A DNA stretch of 64,000 nt from Hyaloraphidium curvatum. Lineage: Eukaryota; Monoblepharomycota; Hyaloraphidiomycetes; Hyaloraphidiales; Hyaloraphidiaceae. The stretch's first letter is position 1. Each line of letters begins with the position of its first letter. Under the pieces are notes generated by a model, which did not search any database, was not told the DNA's origin, and was given only the letters and a program-made list of their open reading frames with translations. This document shows positions 50,340-61,343 of the stretch, one piece after another. The stretch covers positions 62,001 to 126,000 of the forward strand of contig JAIVFI010000004.1 in assembly GCA_025558095.1 (NCBI GenBank), written 5' to 3'. The position numbers and the translations under genes were made by a program.

Positions 50340-52994
50340 TCACACCAGCGGCACCCCTCCCCCGGGCGGCCCCCCCTGCCCGTCCGAAGAGGCCCAGCTC
50401 CTCCCGCTCCTGTCGCTCGCCAAGCTGAGCGCCGACACGTCCGCCATGACCGCGTACCGCCGCATCATGCCGAACTTTTCGATCGCGGCGTACAGATCGC
50501 GGGCGCGGACGGGCTTGGCGACGTGCGCGTCCATGCCCGCCGCGAAGCAGTTCTGGCGGTCGTCGAGCATCGCGTTGGCGCTGCCCGGAAGGGGACCGGG
50601 GTCAGGAGGGCGAGGGGGAAACCGATGGGCGACCCACGTCAAGGCGATGATGGCGGGCTGCTCGGCGGGCTGTAGCTCGTGCCGGATCATCCTCGTCGCC
50701 TCCAACCCGTCGAGCACCTGCAACGAATGTCAGCCTCCGCGGAGCTCCCCATCAACAAAGCACGACCCACCGGCATCTGCACGTCCATCAGCACCACGTC
50801 GAACGGGTTCCTGTGCCTCCTCTCCAGCACCATCCTCACAGCCTCCTCCCCGTCCCGCGCCGTCGCCACGTGCTCCCCCTCCGCGTATCCCTCCTTCGAG
50901 AGCAGCTTGACCACCAGCCGCTGGTTGACCGTGTTGTCCTCCACCACGAGGATCTGCACGGGGAGCTTCCGCGCCAGGGGCTCCGCCGTCGGCGCGACGA
51001 TGGCCGGGGCGTCGGCGGGGGAGGGTAGGATCGAGCGGGGCTGCGCACCCGGGTCCGCGACGGGGGGCACGGGCCCGTCGCCATCGGGCACCAAGGAAAA
51101 CAGCTGCTCGTTGGCGCGGTCCATGTCGCGGTACCGGTCCGCGCCCTTGTTCCGCCGGGGGTGGTTCCCCAGCAGGCTCGCGTGCCTCGTGACCTCGTTG
51201 CCCCCGCCGCCGTTCTGTTCCTTCCTTCGCTCCCCGGACGCCGAACCCTCGGTGTTGCGCGCGCGCCGGGGCTTGCCCCTCTTGACACGCCGCACGTGGC
51301 TGCTCAGCGGGCCTTCCTCGATCGGCACGCTGAAAATGTCCTCCGGGGAGTAGTCCACCTCGAACCAGAAGGTGCACCCGAGCCCCTCGCCCTCCGAGTC
51401 GACCCCGATCCGGCCGCCCAGCAGCCCCACCAGGCGGCGGGAGATGAACAGCCCCAGCCCCGTGCCGCCAAACTGCCGCGCGTAGGACGGGTCCCCCGGC
51501 GAAAACTCCTTGAACAGCAGGGGGAGCTTGTCCCGCGCCAGGCCGATCCCCGTGTCGGCGACGGAGATCCGCAGGGTGTGCGATTTCGGCGAGTCCGACG
51601 GGCCGAGGGCGAGGCTCGAGCGGCGGCGGCCGCCGGGGATCGGCGGCGCGGTGCCCGCCGGCTGCTGCTCCCCTCGGAGGAACGCCTGCACCGCGATGGA
51701 GATGGTCCCCCCCGCGGGCGTGAACTTCTTGGCGTTGGTCAGGAGGTTGTGCAGCACCTGCGCCAGGCGGAGCTCGTCCGAGACGACCATCTCGGGGACC
51801 TCGGCCGAGCCGGGGCGGTCCGCGCTCGGGGGCAGAACCTCGGCGCGGAGGTCGATGCCCAGTTCGCGGGCGCGGGAGTAGTGCACCGCGTGGACGGTGG
51901 CGAGGAACTCGCGGGGGTGGAAGGGGGCGAGCTGGACGTCCATCTTGCCGGCTTCGATCTTGGAGACGTCTGATTGGGGCGGGGGTCAGCAGAGAGGCGG
52001 GGTGGGGCGGCACGGGAGAGCTACCGATGAGATCGTTGATGATGTTAGTCAGGCTGTCTCCCGCGTTGCGGATCATTAGCGCCCAGCTCTGTTCCTCCTC
52101 CGTTAGGCCCTCGGCGTCCTCGAGCAGTCGCGAGAAGCCGATGATGGCAGTCAGCGGCGTTCGTAGCTCGTGGCTGACAAAGGAACCATCAGTTGCTGTC
52201 CAAAAGCGTGACGTCGGCCAACAGAGTCACCTGATGGTGGCCACGAAGGTCGTCTTTGCCCTGTTCGCCGCCTCGGCGGCGTCCAGCGCCGCCTTGAGCT
52301 GCCGTGCCGAGTCGTGCTCAGCCCGCGACGCCGTGCTTGTGATGCAGAACCTAGCCGTCCCCCGCGGCACCTCGCCATCGTCGTCCCCGGGTGCCGACAC
52401 GCACCGGATCACCACGTCCGGGCGCACGGGCGGCTCGGGGGCGCCGGGCAGGTTGGGCGCCTGGAAGCGCACCGTCGCGCCCGAGGTGGCCAGCTTCGCG
52501 GCCTCGAAGAACTGCGCCCGCTGCTCGCGGAACACGCGGTACAGCGGGTTGCGGCGGGCCACGGGGCCCCCGGCGGCGAGGTCGCGCTTCGCCGCGCCGG
52601 GGGTCATGAGCGCCGCGCCCGCCGAAGTCTGCCGCGGCAGGTCGAAGTAGCCGCCCGTCTTGGAGGAGTCCGATGCCCGCGGCGTCGTGCTGGGCGTCGC
52701 CGGCGACACCGCCGCCGCGAGCAGCGCGCCCATCTCCGCCAGTCCGGCCGCGTTCACCTCCGCCACGGCAAACTCGTCGTCCTCGGGGTCCTCCGCGTCC
52801 GATGCGCCCGATCCGCCCTCCGCCAGCCTCGCCTTATAGAGGCTGCCCGGCGTCCAGTCGACGACGGCCTGCGCCGTCGCCGCCGACTCGAAGAAAAACC
52901 GGTGCCGCTCGCCCTCCCGCCGCAGCCGCGCGATTTCGGCGTCCTTGGTACGCAGCTCGGCGAGCAGCGCCGCCACGGCGTCGGCCGCCGCCAT
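50340..52994 (-). CDS. cytosolic hybrid histidine kinase with C-terminal receiver
   Basis: Five exons (52231-52994, 52025-52173, 50771-51969, 50638-50717, 50340-50580) sum to 2433 nt, 810 aa. A coiled coil (residues 12-35) is followed by a PAS-like region to about 230. Phosphoacceptor H256 lies in SHELRTPLTAIIGF, created by a splice. Then N box LAQVLHNLLTNAKKF, G1 DTGIGL, F box FKEFSPGD and G2 GGTGLGLFIS. The receiver begins ILVVEDNTVNQRLV, with Asp700 in VLMDVQMP, Thr in IALTANAM and Lys in HVAKPVR. All key residues are kept, so phosphorelay to an Hpt partner is expected. No transmembrane helix was found. The input signal is unknown. Confidence 0.92.
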
Positions 52995-53413
52995 GGGGCA
53001 CCGCCGGGCCGATATGACGCGATGTGCTGCGGCGTCTCGTCGACCGCCGGACGCTGCTCGCGTCCCAAACACCCCGGGCGGCCACCCGGAAACGGGGTCC
53101 GTATGACGATCGACAATGTGCCGGTGACGATAGGAGGGAATTGGGAGAGATTCGCATGGAATGCGGCCGTTCTGGTTGACGGATGAATCAGCGATCGCGT
53201 GTCGACCTCGGGCTCTGATCCGACGCTAATCCCGCCGAATCGAGCCAATCGTTGCTTGCAACATATTCTGAACTGCTTCCCGCTTCATTCGGTGCCGGTG
53301 TGGCCCCCACAAGGCAGTCCCGGGTGTCGAGCGGCGCGCCTGCGCCCCTCGCCCTGCTCGGTCCTGGCTCCAAACACGTCCCGCGTTCCCGTTCGCCCCT
53401 CCCCTTTCCCGCG
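52995..53413. promoter_or_regulatory. divergent region between histidine kinase and ZFAND1-like genes
   Basis: About 420 bp separates outward-facing starts and is likely to hold both promoters. No specific element could be named. Confidence 0.35.
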
Positions 53414-54223
53414 ATGGAACTCCCCACCCTCGGCGCACACTGCTCCCTCCCCTCCTGCACCGCCCTGGACTTCCTCCCCTTCCCGTGCCCGAAATGCCCC
53501 GGCGCGTTCTGCCCCGCGCACAGGCACTACGCGTCGCACGCGTGCCCCGGGGACCCGGACCGCGTGGTTTCCGCGGAGGACGCGCAGAAGGGGGAGAGCG
53601 AGAAGGCGGCCTGCGGGAGGGAGGGGTGCGGCGTGCGGGAGGTCCGGACGCTCCTGTCGACGTGTGCCGGGTGCGGGGGCGCGTACTGCCTCGCGCACAG
53701 GCACGCGGCGGACCATGCCTGCGCTTCATTGGGGGACCGGGAGAGGGAAAAGGAGAAGAAAAAGGAGGAGGCGAAGGATTTCGTGGGGAAGCACATGGGG
53801 ACCGCCTTGGGGAAGCCGGCCGCGACGACCTCCGCTGCCCCCGCCAAGCCGCCCCCGAAACCGAAGAAGCTCAACCTGCAGATCGAGATCATGAAGCTCA
53901 AGCAGCGGGCCAAGGGCGACCCCGCCGTCCCCATGGAGTCGCGCGTCTACCTGACGGTCCGCATGCCCAAGGAGGCCGGCGGCGCGGACGAGCCGTGCTT
54001 CTTCCACCGCGACTGGACCGTCGGCCGGATCGTCGACCTGCTGGCCAAGCAGGGCAAGGTGGCGAACCGGAACAACGTATCTTCGGATCCGGGGGACCTG
54101 CTGGCCCTGTTCTCGGCGGAGGGGGCGAGGTTCGACACCGCGAGGACGCTCGGGGAGCTGGCGGCGGAGGGCGCGGCGAGCGGGTCGAGGGTGGTGTTCG
54201 AACGGGGCCCGTACGAGCCTTGA
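53414..54223 (+). CDS. ZFAND1: AN1-type zinc finger protein, ZFAND1/Cuz1-like
   Basis: This is a single-exon 269-aa protein. Two AN1 fingers are visible: HCSLPSC...CPKCPGAFCPAHRHYASHAC and ACGREGCG...TCAGCGGAYCLAHRHAADHAC, with the full set of Cys and His. A Lys/Glu-rich linker leads to a ubiquitin-like C-terminal part (RVYLTVRMPKEAG, FFHRDWTVGRIVDLLAKQ). This two-AN1 plus UBL arrangement is that of ZFAND1 in animals and Cuz1 in yeast, which brings Cdc48/p97 and the proteasome to arsenite-induced stress granules. The start ATG 53414 immediately precedes the first finger. The role in proteotoxic stress is inferred from the family. Confidence 0.85.
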   Translation: MELPTLGAHCSLPSCTALDFLPFPCPKCPGAFCPAHRHYASHACPGDPDRVVSAEDAQKGESEKAACGREGCGVREVRTLLSTCAGCGGAYCLAHRHAADHACASLGDREREKEKKKEEAKDFVGKHMGTALGKPAATTSAAPAKPPPKPKKLNLQIEIMKLKQRAKGDPAVPMESRVYLTVRMPKEAGGADEPCFFHRDWTVGRIVDLLAKQGKVANRNNVSSDPGDLLALFSAEGARFDTARTLGELAAEGAASGSRVVFERGPYEP

Positions 54224-54504
54224 AGAGCAGCAGATGCACGTCTGCGGAGTATTCCAAATCCTGGACAACGCCGTCCCGTTCTCCCTTCAGTTTTCCGTCC
54301 GCCGGCGACTTCACCACAGCAAACAGTGGACGGAGCGCCACGTTACGGTCCAGAAGATTGTCCGGGCGGTCGCCCCATCCCTCGGAGCTTCCTCGCCGAG
54401 CCGGCGGCATAAACAGCGTTCCGGTATTGCACACGACGCGATATGTTACATAGAGATAATCCAACCTGCATATGTACAGCGCGTCCCTCCGCCGGCATCC
54501 ACAC

Positions 54505-56467
54505 CTACTCCGACTCGTTCCCCCCATCCTCGTCGGCACCCGCCTCGGGTGCCACCCACCAGGCCGCCCGGACGTCGCGGGGGTCCGTCGGCGGGGAAAT
54601 GTCGGCGAGCGCCACGGTGTGCGGCGGGAACGCCATGAACGCGAACTCGGCGAGGCCGGCGAGCAGGGGCCCCGGCGTGAGGCCGTCGAGAGGCGGCGCA
54701 TCGTGCCCCGTGGTCTGCTCGTGCGCGTCGGCGTCGGGAAAGTGGTGCTCGCGCTCCTTGCTCTTGGCCGAGGCGGTGACCGGCGCCGGAATGTCGTCGG
54801 CCTCCTCCATCAACTCGGCGGGCTCCATCTCGGGAGAGTTGCAGAGGGTGGAGGAGCCGCTCCTGGGGGCTGCTCGGAATCATATGTCAGCAAGTCGACC
54901 GCCATTCGCGCGCAAGGGACATACGGGGGGAAGGCAGGCGGCTCGGTCCTCCGGCATTGGCCCATTCCGCAGCCTCCCGCATCAAGGCAAAGGCGTAGCT
55001 GTCGTCTTCAGCGTCGGGGCCGGGACCGATCTCGGCTGCTTTGCGCGGAGGATCAGGTACTTCCGAGGGGAAGCAGACAGGAACCGACCTCGACCTTCGC
55101 CGCCCTCCATGTCCCCGTCCTCGGACTCGTCCTCGGTGTACTCCACCACCTCGTCGTCGGGGCAGGTTGATGCGAGGGGCGCTGCATGGCGCGGAATCAG
55201 CGGTTCGCGAGGCAGGAGCGCGCCCGAGATTTAGTACCTGCCGGAGGCTGGCGGCCATCTCGCCTTAGGATCCAGTCGGCATAGGCAGCTCCCCAGTCCG
55301 CCTCGTCCACTGCGCGGCGAAAGACCGGCCAGCCTCGTTCCGCACTTGGGGCAGTGCCCGCCGTCGTAGTGCCTGGAGTGGGACGGCGTCCGTCAGACGG
55401 CGCGGGGCGGAGAGCGGAAAGGCAGATCCCACATCCTCTTCATGTGCTCCTTGTCGATGTGCTTGACCAGCTTGCACACCCTGCCGAGGTCCTTGGGCTG
55501 AAGCTCCTCGGTGACGAGGTCGGTGGACCATCCGAGGGCGTCCGGCTTGATGAACGTCACAATGTAGGTCTTGCCGGGGACGCGATCTTTGGCGCAGGTG
55601 CCGGCCTTCTGCTTGGGGCCGGCCTTTCGGCCGCGGTCCTTGCTGCCGGCCTGCGTCCTGCCACCCGTTCCCTCCGCGGCCGTCTCGCGGATCCTGATCA
55701 CGTCCGGCCGGCTCTGCCGGGCGCACGCGCGCTTGGCCTCCTCGCAGCAGTCCATATCGTGCTGGGGGCACTCTGCGCGGGTTGGCTCGGGCTGCGGAGC
55801 CGGGGCGGTGGCTGCGCGAGCCTTGCTGCTTTTGGCGCGCTTGCTGGGCTTCTTGGAGGTCGGAGGGTCGTCGGCATGGCGCTTGGCGGGTCGCTTGGCC
55901 TGCTCTGGCAGGGCCGGGACGGCCTGCGGTGCGGGGGCCGGCTTGGAGCCCACGCGGGCGCTGCGGCGCGTCTCGGCGGCAGGCTGGGCCGCAGCAGGAT
56001 CGGGGGGCTGCCGGAAGCCGAATTCGGCTGCCGAATGCTGGGCGGGTGGGTGGGCACCGTCGCCGTGGCCGGTCACGTGGCCTGCGGGGCCGCGGGGGTC
56101 GGCAGCGGCCGGAAGAGACGCCGACGACGCGGGAGGGCGACCGGTGGCCCGAGCAGGCGGGGATATGGCGGGTCCTGTGTGGCAGGGAGGTCAGCACGCG
56201 TGCCGGGGCAGCGCGGGGGGCACGGGGGCACCTTGCTGCACAGTGGCAAACGGCAGCGCCGGTCCATCGGGGGCATCGGGCGGGGCGCCGAGCGCGGCAG
56301 TCGCTGCCGGGTTGCCATCGGCCGGCGGAGGGGGAGGAGCGGGGCCATCGTCGGGGGGGTGCGTCGGCGGTCCCAATACTGTGGAACAGGCCCAGGCGGG
56401 CGAGCGTCAGCACACGCGTGGCGATGCTGCCGCCGGAAATCCCACCGGCCCTTGCTTTCTTGGCCAT
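54505..56467 (-). CDS. gene A: Cys/His-rich protein of a locus-specific family, lacking the C2H2 finger
   Basis: Six exons (56416-56467, 56232-56378, 55433-56174, 55238-55372, 54925-55181, 54505-54869) sum to 1698 nt, 565 aa. Order: MAKKARAGG start, Pro/Ala-rich region, DCCEEAKRACARQ, KTYIVTFIKP, VCKLVKHIDKEHMKRM, then HYDGGHCPKCGTRLAG after a splice. In gene B a C2H2 finger follows; here that part is gone and the frame runs instead through a Gly/Arg-rich stretch (GGGVHRGRVRGRGHGG) before rejoining the B frame at EDDSYAFALMREAAEWANAG. The DNA of the Gly/Arg part encodes, in another frame, an acidic EYTEDESEDGD like B. The first intron is only 37 nt. The locus may be functional or decaying; no function is known. 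Confidence 0.55.
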
Positions 56468-57370
56468 AATGAAAAGGCTTGGAGGCGTCGCTCGATGGCG
56501 GCGGCGGCGGGTGCAGCGGGGCTGCCGGGGAGACCGGCGCTCGGGTTCGCGGGCGGGCGCGGCCTGATGCGCGGCGGCGGCGGGCAGACGGCGCCGGCGC
56601 CGAACGGATCTCGCTGCGCCGGGGCTATGTACCGCGGGGGAGGGGGAGGGAAGGCCTGCCGGCGGCGGGGGGTCGCGGGAAGGGGCTCGAGGTGTGGGAT
56701 TGGTTTGGCGGCGACCTGCCGCAAGTTGAACCGCAAGGTTGAAGGTCGGCCGACCGCTGACCAGACCGATCGACCAACCGACCGCTCCAAGCCAACAAGG
56801 TGATCCCGATCCCGAGCGGAGACCGCGGAATGGCAGCACAGCAAAGAAGTGTTCCGATCCCGGGGTCTGCCCGCTGCCTCGTTCCTGCCCGCCGAAGTCA
56901 CAATGTCGCTCCGTCCTTTGTAGTTGATTGCCCAACCCATAGATGCCGAGCCGACCCGCTTCGCCCGTGGGATCCTGCGAGCGTCGATGGTGGTGAGAAG
57001 GAGTGGGCAGGATGCCGGGTCCGCGTGTTTTGTCCCCGTGCCATTGCTGCGGAAAGGCAAGGTCCGACTCCTCGTGCCCCGGCAGATGCCATCAGAAGTC
57101 CGCATCGGACGAGGTAGCAGCTGGACCTGTCCGAAAGAAAGCCGGCCGCTATGTTCCCAGGGGTTGTTGAGAAAGCGGAAGCCGGGCCGAGTCGTTGGTG
57201 CGGCGCCGCCCGGTGGGCGTCCTGGAGTTCGCCCGCGCAAGCGCACCATCGCGCGCTCCGGGAGGGCGAGATAGCAATCGGCGTCCGTAGACGTCCACTT
57301 CAATAGGCGAACCGAGCACAGGGTCTCAACCCGACCAGGGAAGGGGTCGCAAAGGTCCCTGTGACGACTA
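56468..57370. repeat. upstream block of gene A, homologous to 60364-61240 (copy 1)
   Basis: From AATGAAAAGGCT next to the start codon to about 57350, long stretches line up with the region upstream of gene B, for example AGAAGTCCGCATCGGA, CGAACCGAGCACAG and GGGGTCGCAAAGG versus GGGGTCTCAAAAGG. Indels interrupt the match, and the ORFs inside do not keep one frame, so this looks like promoter and leader DNA duplicated with the gene. Nothing else was recognised up to 57527. Confidence 0.65.
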
Positions 57371-57527
57371 CTTGACCTTCGATGCGATGTTACTGTGATG
57401 CAGATGACAAACATTGTTCAGACATATTCGTTGCATGGCAGATATCAGACGCATATTTACACCAGGAGACCTCGGCAGGCGGATGTCCACGGCCGCACTC
57501 CGACTCCGACTCCGACAGCCCCGCGGC

Positions 57528-60363
57528 CTAGTCGAAGAACAAATACTCCATCCAGTCCTCCTCCGAGCCCGCGTCTCCGTGAGGCAGAACGGGCTCCGCG
57601 TCGGCCTGCCCGAAGGCAGGCTCGCCCGGCACCGGGCCGGGGCGAGGGTTATGACCGGGCTCTTGGGGGGGCACGTCGCGCTCGTTGAAAGGAGGCGCGT
57701 CGTACCCCGTGGCTTGCTCGTTCGGCTCGGCGTCGGAAAGGGGTTCCGCGCGCCCCTTGCCCTTGGCCGAGGTGGCGCGGGGCGCTGGGGGTTCGTCCGT
57801 GTCGGCAAGGCGCGAGTAGCGGAGGATCGAGGAGGAGTTGGTCGGCCCTGTTCGGAAGAATGCGTCAGCATGTCGACCGGAGCCCGCGCAAGAGTGCGGG
57901 ACATACGGGGCAAAGCCGGGCGGCTGGGCCCTCCGACGGCAGTCGATCCCGCGAGCGCCAGGCTGAGAGCGCGGCTTGGAGCTGCGCGGAAAGGCCTGGT
58001 CAACGAGTCTCCCGTCACCAGCGGGAAGGAACGCACTGAGCGAAGGCGGGTCGGCATCGCCGGTATCGCCCATCGGTGCGGGGGCCGAGGGCGGGTCGTA
58101 GAGGGTCGAGGAGCCAGTGCTCGGGGCTGCGCGGGACAGGTCGGAGCGGATCGGTCGGAGCTCGGCTGGTCGCCGGCGGGCGAACGCACCGGGGGAGTAC
58201 AGGCCGCTGGGTCCGCAGTTGTCGGCGAGCTGAGCGGCCTCCAGGGCGACTGCCATGTCGAATGTGAGCTCCATCTTGTTTTGGAAGGCCAAAGGGTAGT
58301 CCCCTGTACCGAGGGCAGGTCAAGCCGATTGCGGGCGATCGAGGCGGCGAAGGGCTCACCTGGCCACTCGTGGCCGTTGTTCGCTTCCTCCCGATCCTTG
58401 ATGGCGAGATCTCCAATGAACGCCCTCTCTTCCGCGTCCTCGTCCTCGGAGAACTCGATCACTTCGAGGATCCGCAACCCGTCGGGCGCGGGGTGGCAGC
58501 CACGGAAGCTGACGTCTCTGTCGGGAGAGTGTTCGCCTGTTTGCCGCGGGGTCAGGTGCGCCCAGGGTGAGCGGCGAGCGACGGACCTCGCCCGACCTCG
58601 CCTTCTTCCCCGTCCTCGTCCTCGTCCTCGGTGAACTCCATCACCTCAGGCTCGTGCCTTGCGACGGGCTTGCGGCCCGCTTTGGGGCCGGGCCGGGCCT
58701 TGCTCGCCATTCCGGGTGTCCCGGCGTCGAAAATATCCGTCGTATCCACGATACCGGGCGGGAACAAGGCGCGGGAAACGGGGTTGGGGACGATTGGCGC
58801 TGCGCGGCGAGAAATCAGCGGATCGTGCGGAAAGACGGCGCGCGGACCGTGCCTGCGGCAGCCTGGCGGCTGTTGCGGCGCTGGATCCACAGGTGGTAAG
58901 CAAGCCCGCGGTCTTCCTCGTCGACTGCTCGGCGAAAGATCAGTTCGACCCAAAGGGTAAGCGGGCTGCCCACCTTCCCCTTCCGCGACCGGCAGCCCGC
59001 AGTTCCGCCGTAACCACACGGGCATCTGCGTGACCTCTTCCTTGTGCATCTTGGTGCTCGTGTGCGCGTCGTACGTGCTCGTCGTCGAGTGGAGCGTCCC
59101 GCAGGCGACGCACCTGAGGTGGCCGCCGCCGGCCGAGTGGCAGTGGTAGCCTGCCAGGTGCTGCCGCACGTCGTGCATCGAGTCGACCTCGCCGCGGCCC
59201 TGTGTGTCCCCGGCGGGTACGACGCCGTCGGCTTTGCGGCAGTCGGGGCACGGTGCCGGGTCCGCCGAGGGGGTGGCGAAGGAGCAGAAATGGCCGCCCA
59301 GCTTCTTGCCGCACCTGGGGAAGCGCGGCGGACCCACATGCCCGGCATGTTCATGTGATCCTGCGCGTAGTGCTTGACCAGCTCGCACGGGATGTGGTTC
59401 GTCGGGATTCTCTCGGTGGTGACGCCGGTATGCCACTCGCGGGCGTGCCGGGGGGTGAACTGCACGAAGGAGGTGGTCCCGGGGACCCGCGGCGCGCGTC
59501 GGGCGCCGGCCGCCCGGTCGTGCCCGCCGGCCCGCGCTTTGCTCCTTGTGCCGCCCACGCTGCCGTCCGCGCGGACCCTAATTACCTCGACGCGCTCCTG
59601 CTCGGCGCACTTGCGCATGGCCTTCTTGCAGCAGTCAGGCCCGTCCTTGGGGCAACGCCCGGGGGCCAGCACGGGGTTCGGAGCGGGGGCGGTCTTGGCC
59701 TTCTTGGCGCGCTCGTCGGGCTTCTCGGAGGCTGGAAGTTCGTCGGCACGGCGCTTGGCGGGGCGCTCGGCCTGCTCGGGCAGGGCAGGGACGGCCTTGA
59801 GCGTGACGGCCGGCTCGAGGGCGGCGGGGGCGGGCTTGGTGCCCACACGGGCAATACGGCGCGTCCCGGTGGCAACATGAGTCGCAGCAGCGTCGAGAGG
59901 TTGCCCGAAGCCGAATGCGGGGGCTGAATGGGGAGCGAGGGCGTGCTCGCCCTCGCGATGGCCGGCCACGTGGGCTGTGGGGCCTTGGGTGTCGGCAGCG
60001 GCCGGAAAACCCGCAGACGACGCGGCTGGGTGACCGGCAGGCCCAATGACGGGCGTAGGCGGGGATACGGCGCGCCCTGCGGGGCCGGGAGGTCAGAACG
60101 TGCCGGGGGAGTCTGGGAGGCACAGGGCCACCTTCATCAACAGCGGTGGCCTGCTGCACCGGGCCATCGAGGCCATCGGGCGGGGTTCCGTGCGCCGCGG
60201 GGAAGGCCGGGTCGACATCGGCCGCCGGAGGGGCACGAGGGGTGCCATCGTGCGGGGGGTGCGGCGACCGACCGACTCCTGCGCGAACACGGCGGGGCAA
60301 TTCCGGCGCGCTCCCGACGACTCCGCCGGAGCGAATCCCACCGGCAATAGCTTTCTTGGTCAT
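57528..60363 (-). CDS. gene B: Cys/His-rich C2H2-finger protein, tandem paralog of gene A
   Basis: Ten exons (60132-60363, 59338-60076, 58974-59314, 58853-58924, 58587-58799, 58360-58536, 58190-58303, 58019-58126, 57907-57981, 57528-57847) sum to 2391 nt, 796 aa. MTKKAIAGG start; DCCKKAMRKCAEQ; TTSFVQFTPRH; CELVKHYAQDHMNM; CGKKLGGHFCSF; CPDCRK; C2H2 finger CVACGTLHSTTSTYDAH to KMH; acidic EVMEFTEDEDEDGEE and a second acidic copy LEVIEFSEDEDAEE; a repeated AL...GGPS..P segment; EDWMEYLFFD end. Two features are odd: a 23-nt gap (59315-59337) must be removed to keep frame, and the intron after 58853 starts GCACGG instead of GT. The long consistent frame argues for a working gene. Function unknown; nucleic-acid binding is possible. 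Confidence 0.6.
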
Positions 60364-61240
60364 AATGAAAAGGCTCTCAGGCGTCCGCTCGATGGCCGCG
60401 GCGGCGGGTGCCGCGGGGCAGCTGGGCGACGGGCAGCGAGCTCGGCAGAGGGCGCGGCCTGATGCGGGCCGGCGGCGGTCAGCGAGCGCCCGGGCCGAAC
60501 GGATCCCGCTACCGTGGGTCCACATACCGCGGGGGAGGGGCAGGGGAGACCTGCCGGCTGCGGGGCGTGCGGGAAAGGAAGCTGATTGGTTTCGAAAGAT
60601 CTCTCAAGGTTGGCCACCGCTAACTCGACACCACAAACCGTCGTCGACCGAAGGCCGGCGCTCCAAAGACGGAAAACGGCATCCCGATAGCAGATGAACA
60701 GAATAGCTGCACATTACAGTACTCTTCCGATCCGCGGCCTGGCCGCTGCCTCTTGCCTGCGCGTCCAGCTTACGCATCCGGTCGTTGGCATAAGTCGAGT
60801 AGCACTGCCAAATGGACCTCGTTGCTCTGAATTCCAGCGAATTCCAGCGAGAATTGATGATCGCGGGCGAGATTCGGCATGCTGCCGGGTCCCGGTATAC
60901 GTGCCCGCGCCGTTGCCGTAGGAAGGTCGGACTTGCGCCCGGCCAAACGAAATAGTTAGAAGTCCGCATCGGAAGAGGTAGCAGCGGGCCCGTCCGGTAG
61001 AAAGCCGGCTGCGATGTCCCCAGGGGTCGTTGAGAAGGCGGGTCGAAGTCGTTGGAGGAGACAGCCGCCGCCGGCTTGTGTTCGTCCACGCAACCGCACC
61101 TGTGCGTGCTCCGGGAAAGCGAGAAAATTCTCGGCGTACGACGACGCCAACTTCAAAACGCGAACCGAGCACAGCGTCTCAACCCCGAGCAGGAAAGGGG
61201 TCTCAAAAGGTCTGTGTGACTGACTTTCTGCTGCGCCGCC
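60364..61240. repeat. upstream block of gene B, homologous to 56468-57370 (copy 2)
   Basis: This shares AATGAAAAGGCT, the CCGCTCGATGGC and TACCGCGGGGGAGGGG runs, AGAAGTCCGCATCGGA and CGAACCGAGCACAG with copy 1. It also serves as the divergent upstream region of the LRR gene starting at 61344, so this copy may drive two genes. Confidence 0.65.
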
Positions 61241-61343
61241 GCGCTGAAAGGTTGACATTCTCGTCCTACCCGGCCGGCAGCAGATCTCCGCTGCATACTG
61301 GAGTCTTTCCTCGCCGTTTTGGAACCGAGCCCGCGCCGCCGCA

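Noticed and set aside
56400-57414. 335-aa minus ORF upstream of gene A as an extra exon
   Set aside because: Part of it (VETLCSVRLLK...RLRGRT) is similar in the copy upstream of gene B, but the frame is not maintained between copies, so it looks like duplicated non-coding DNA.
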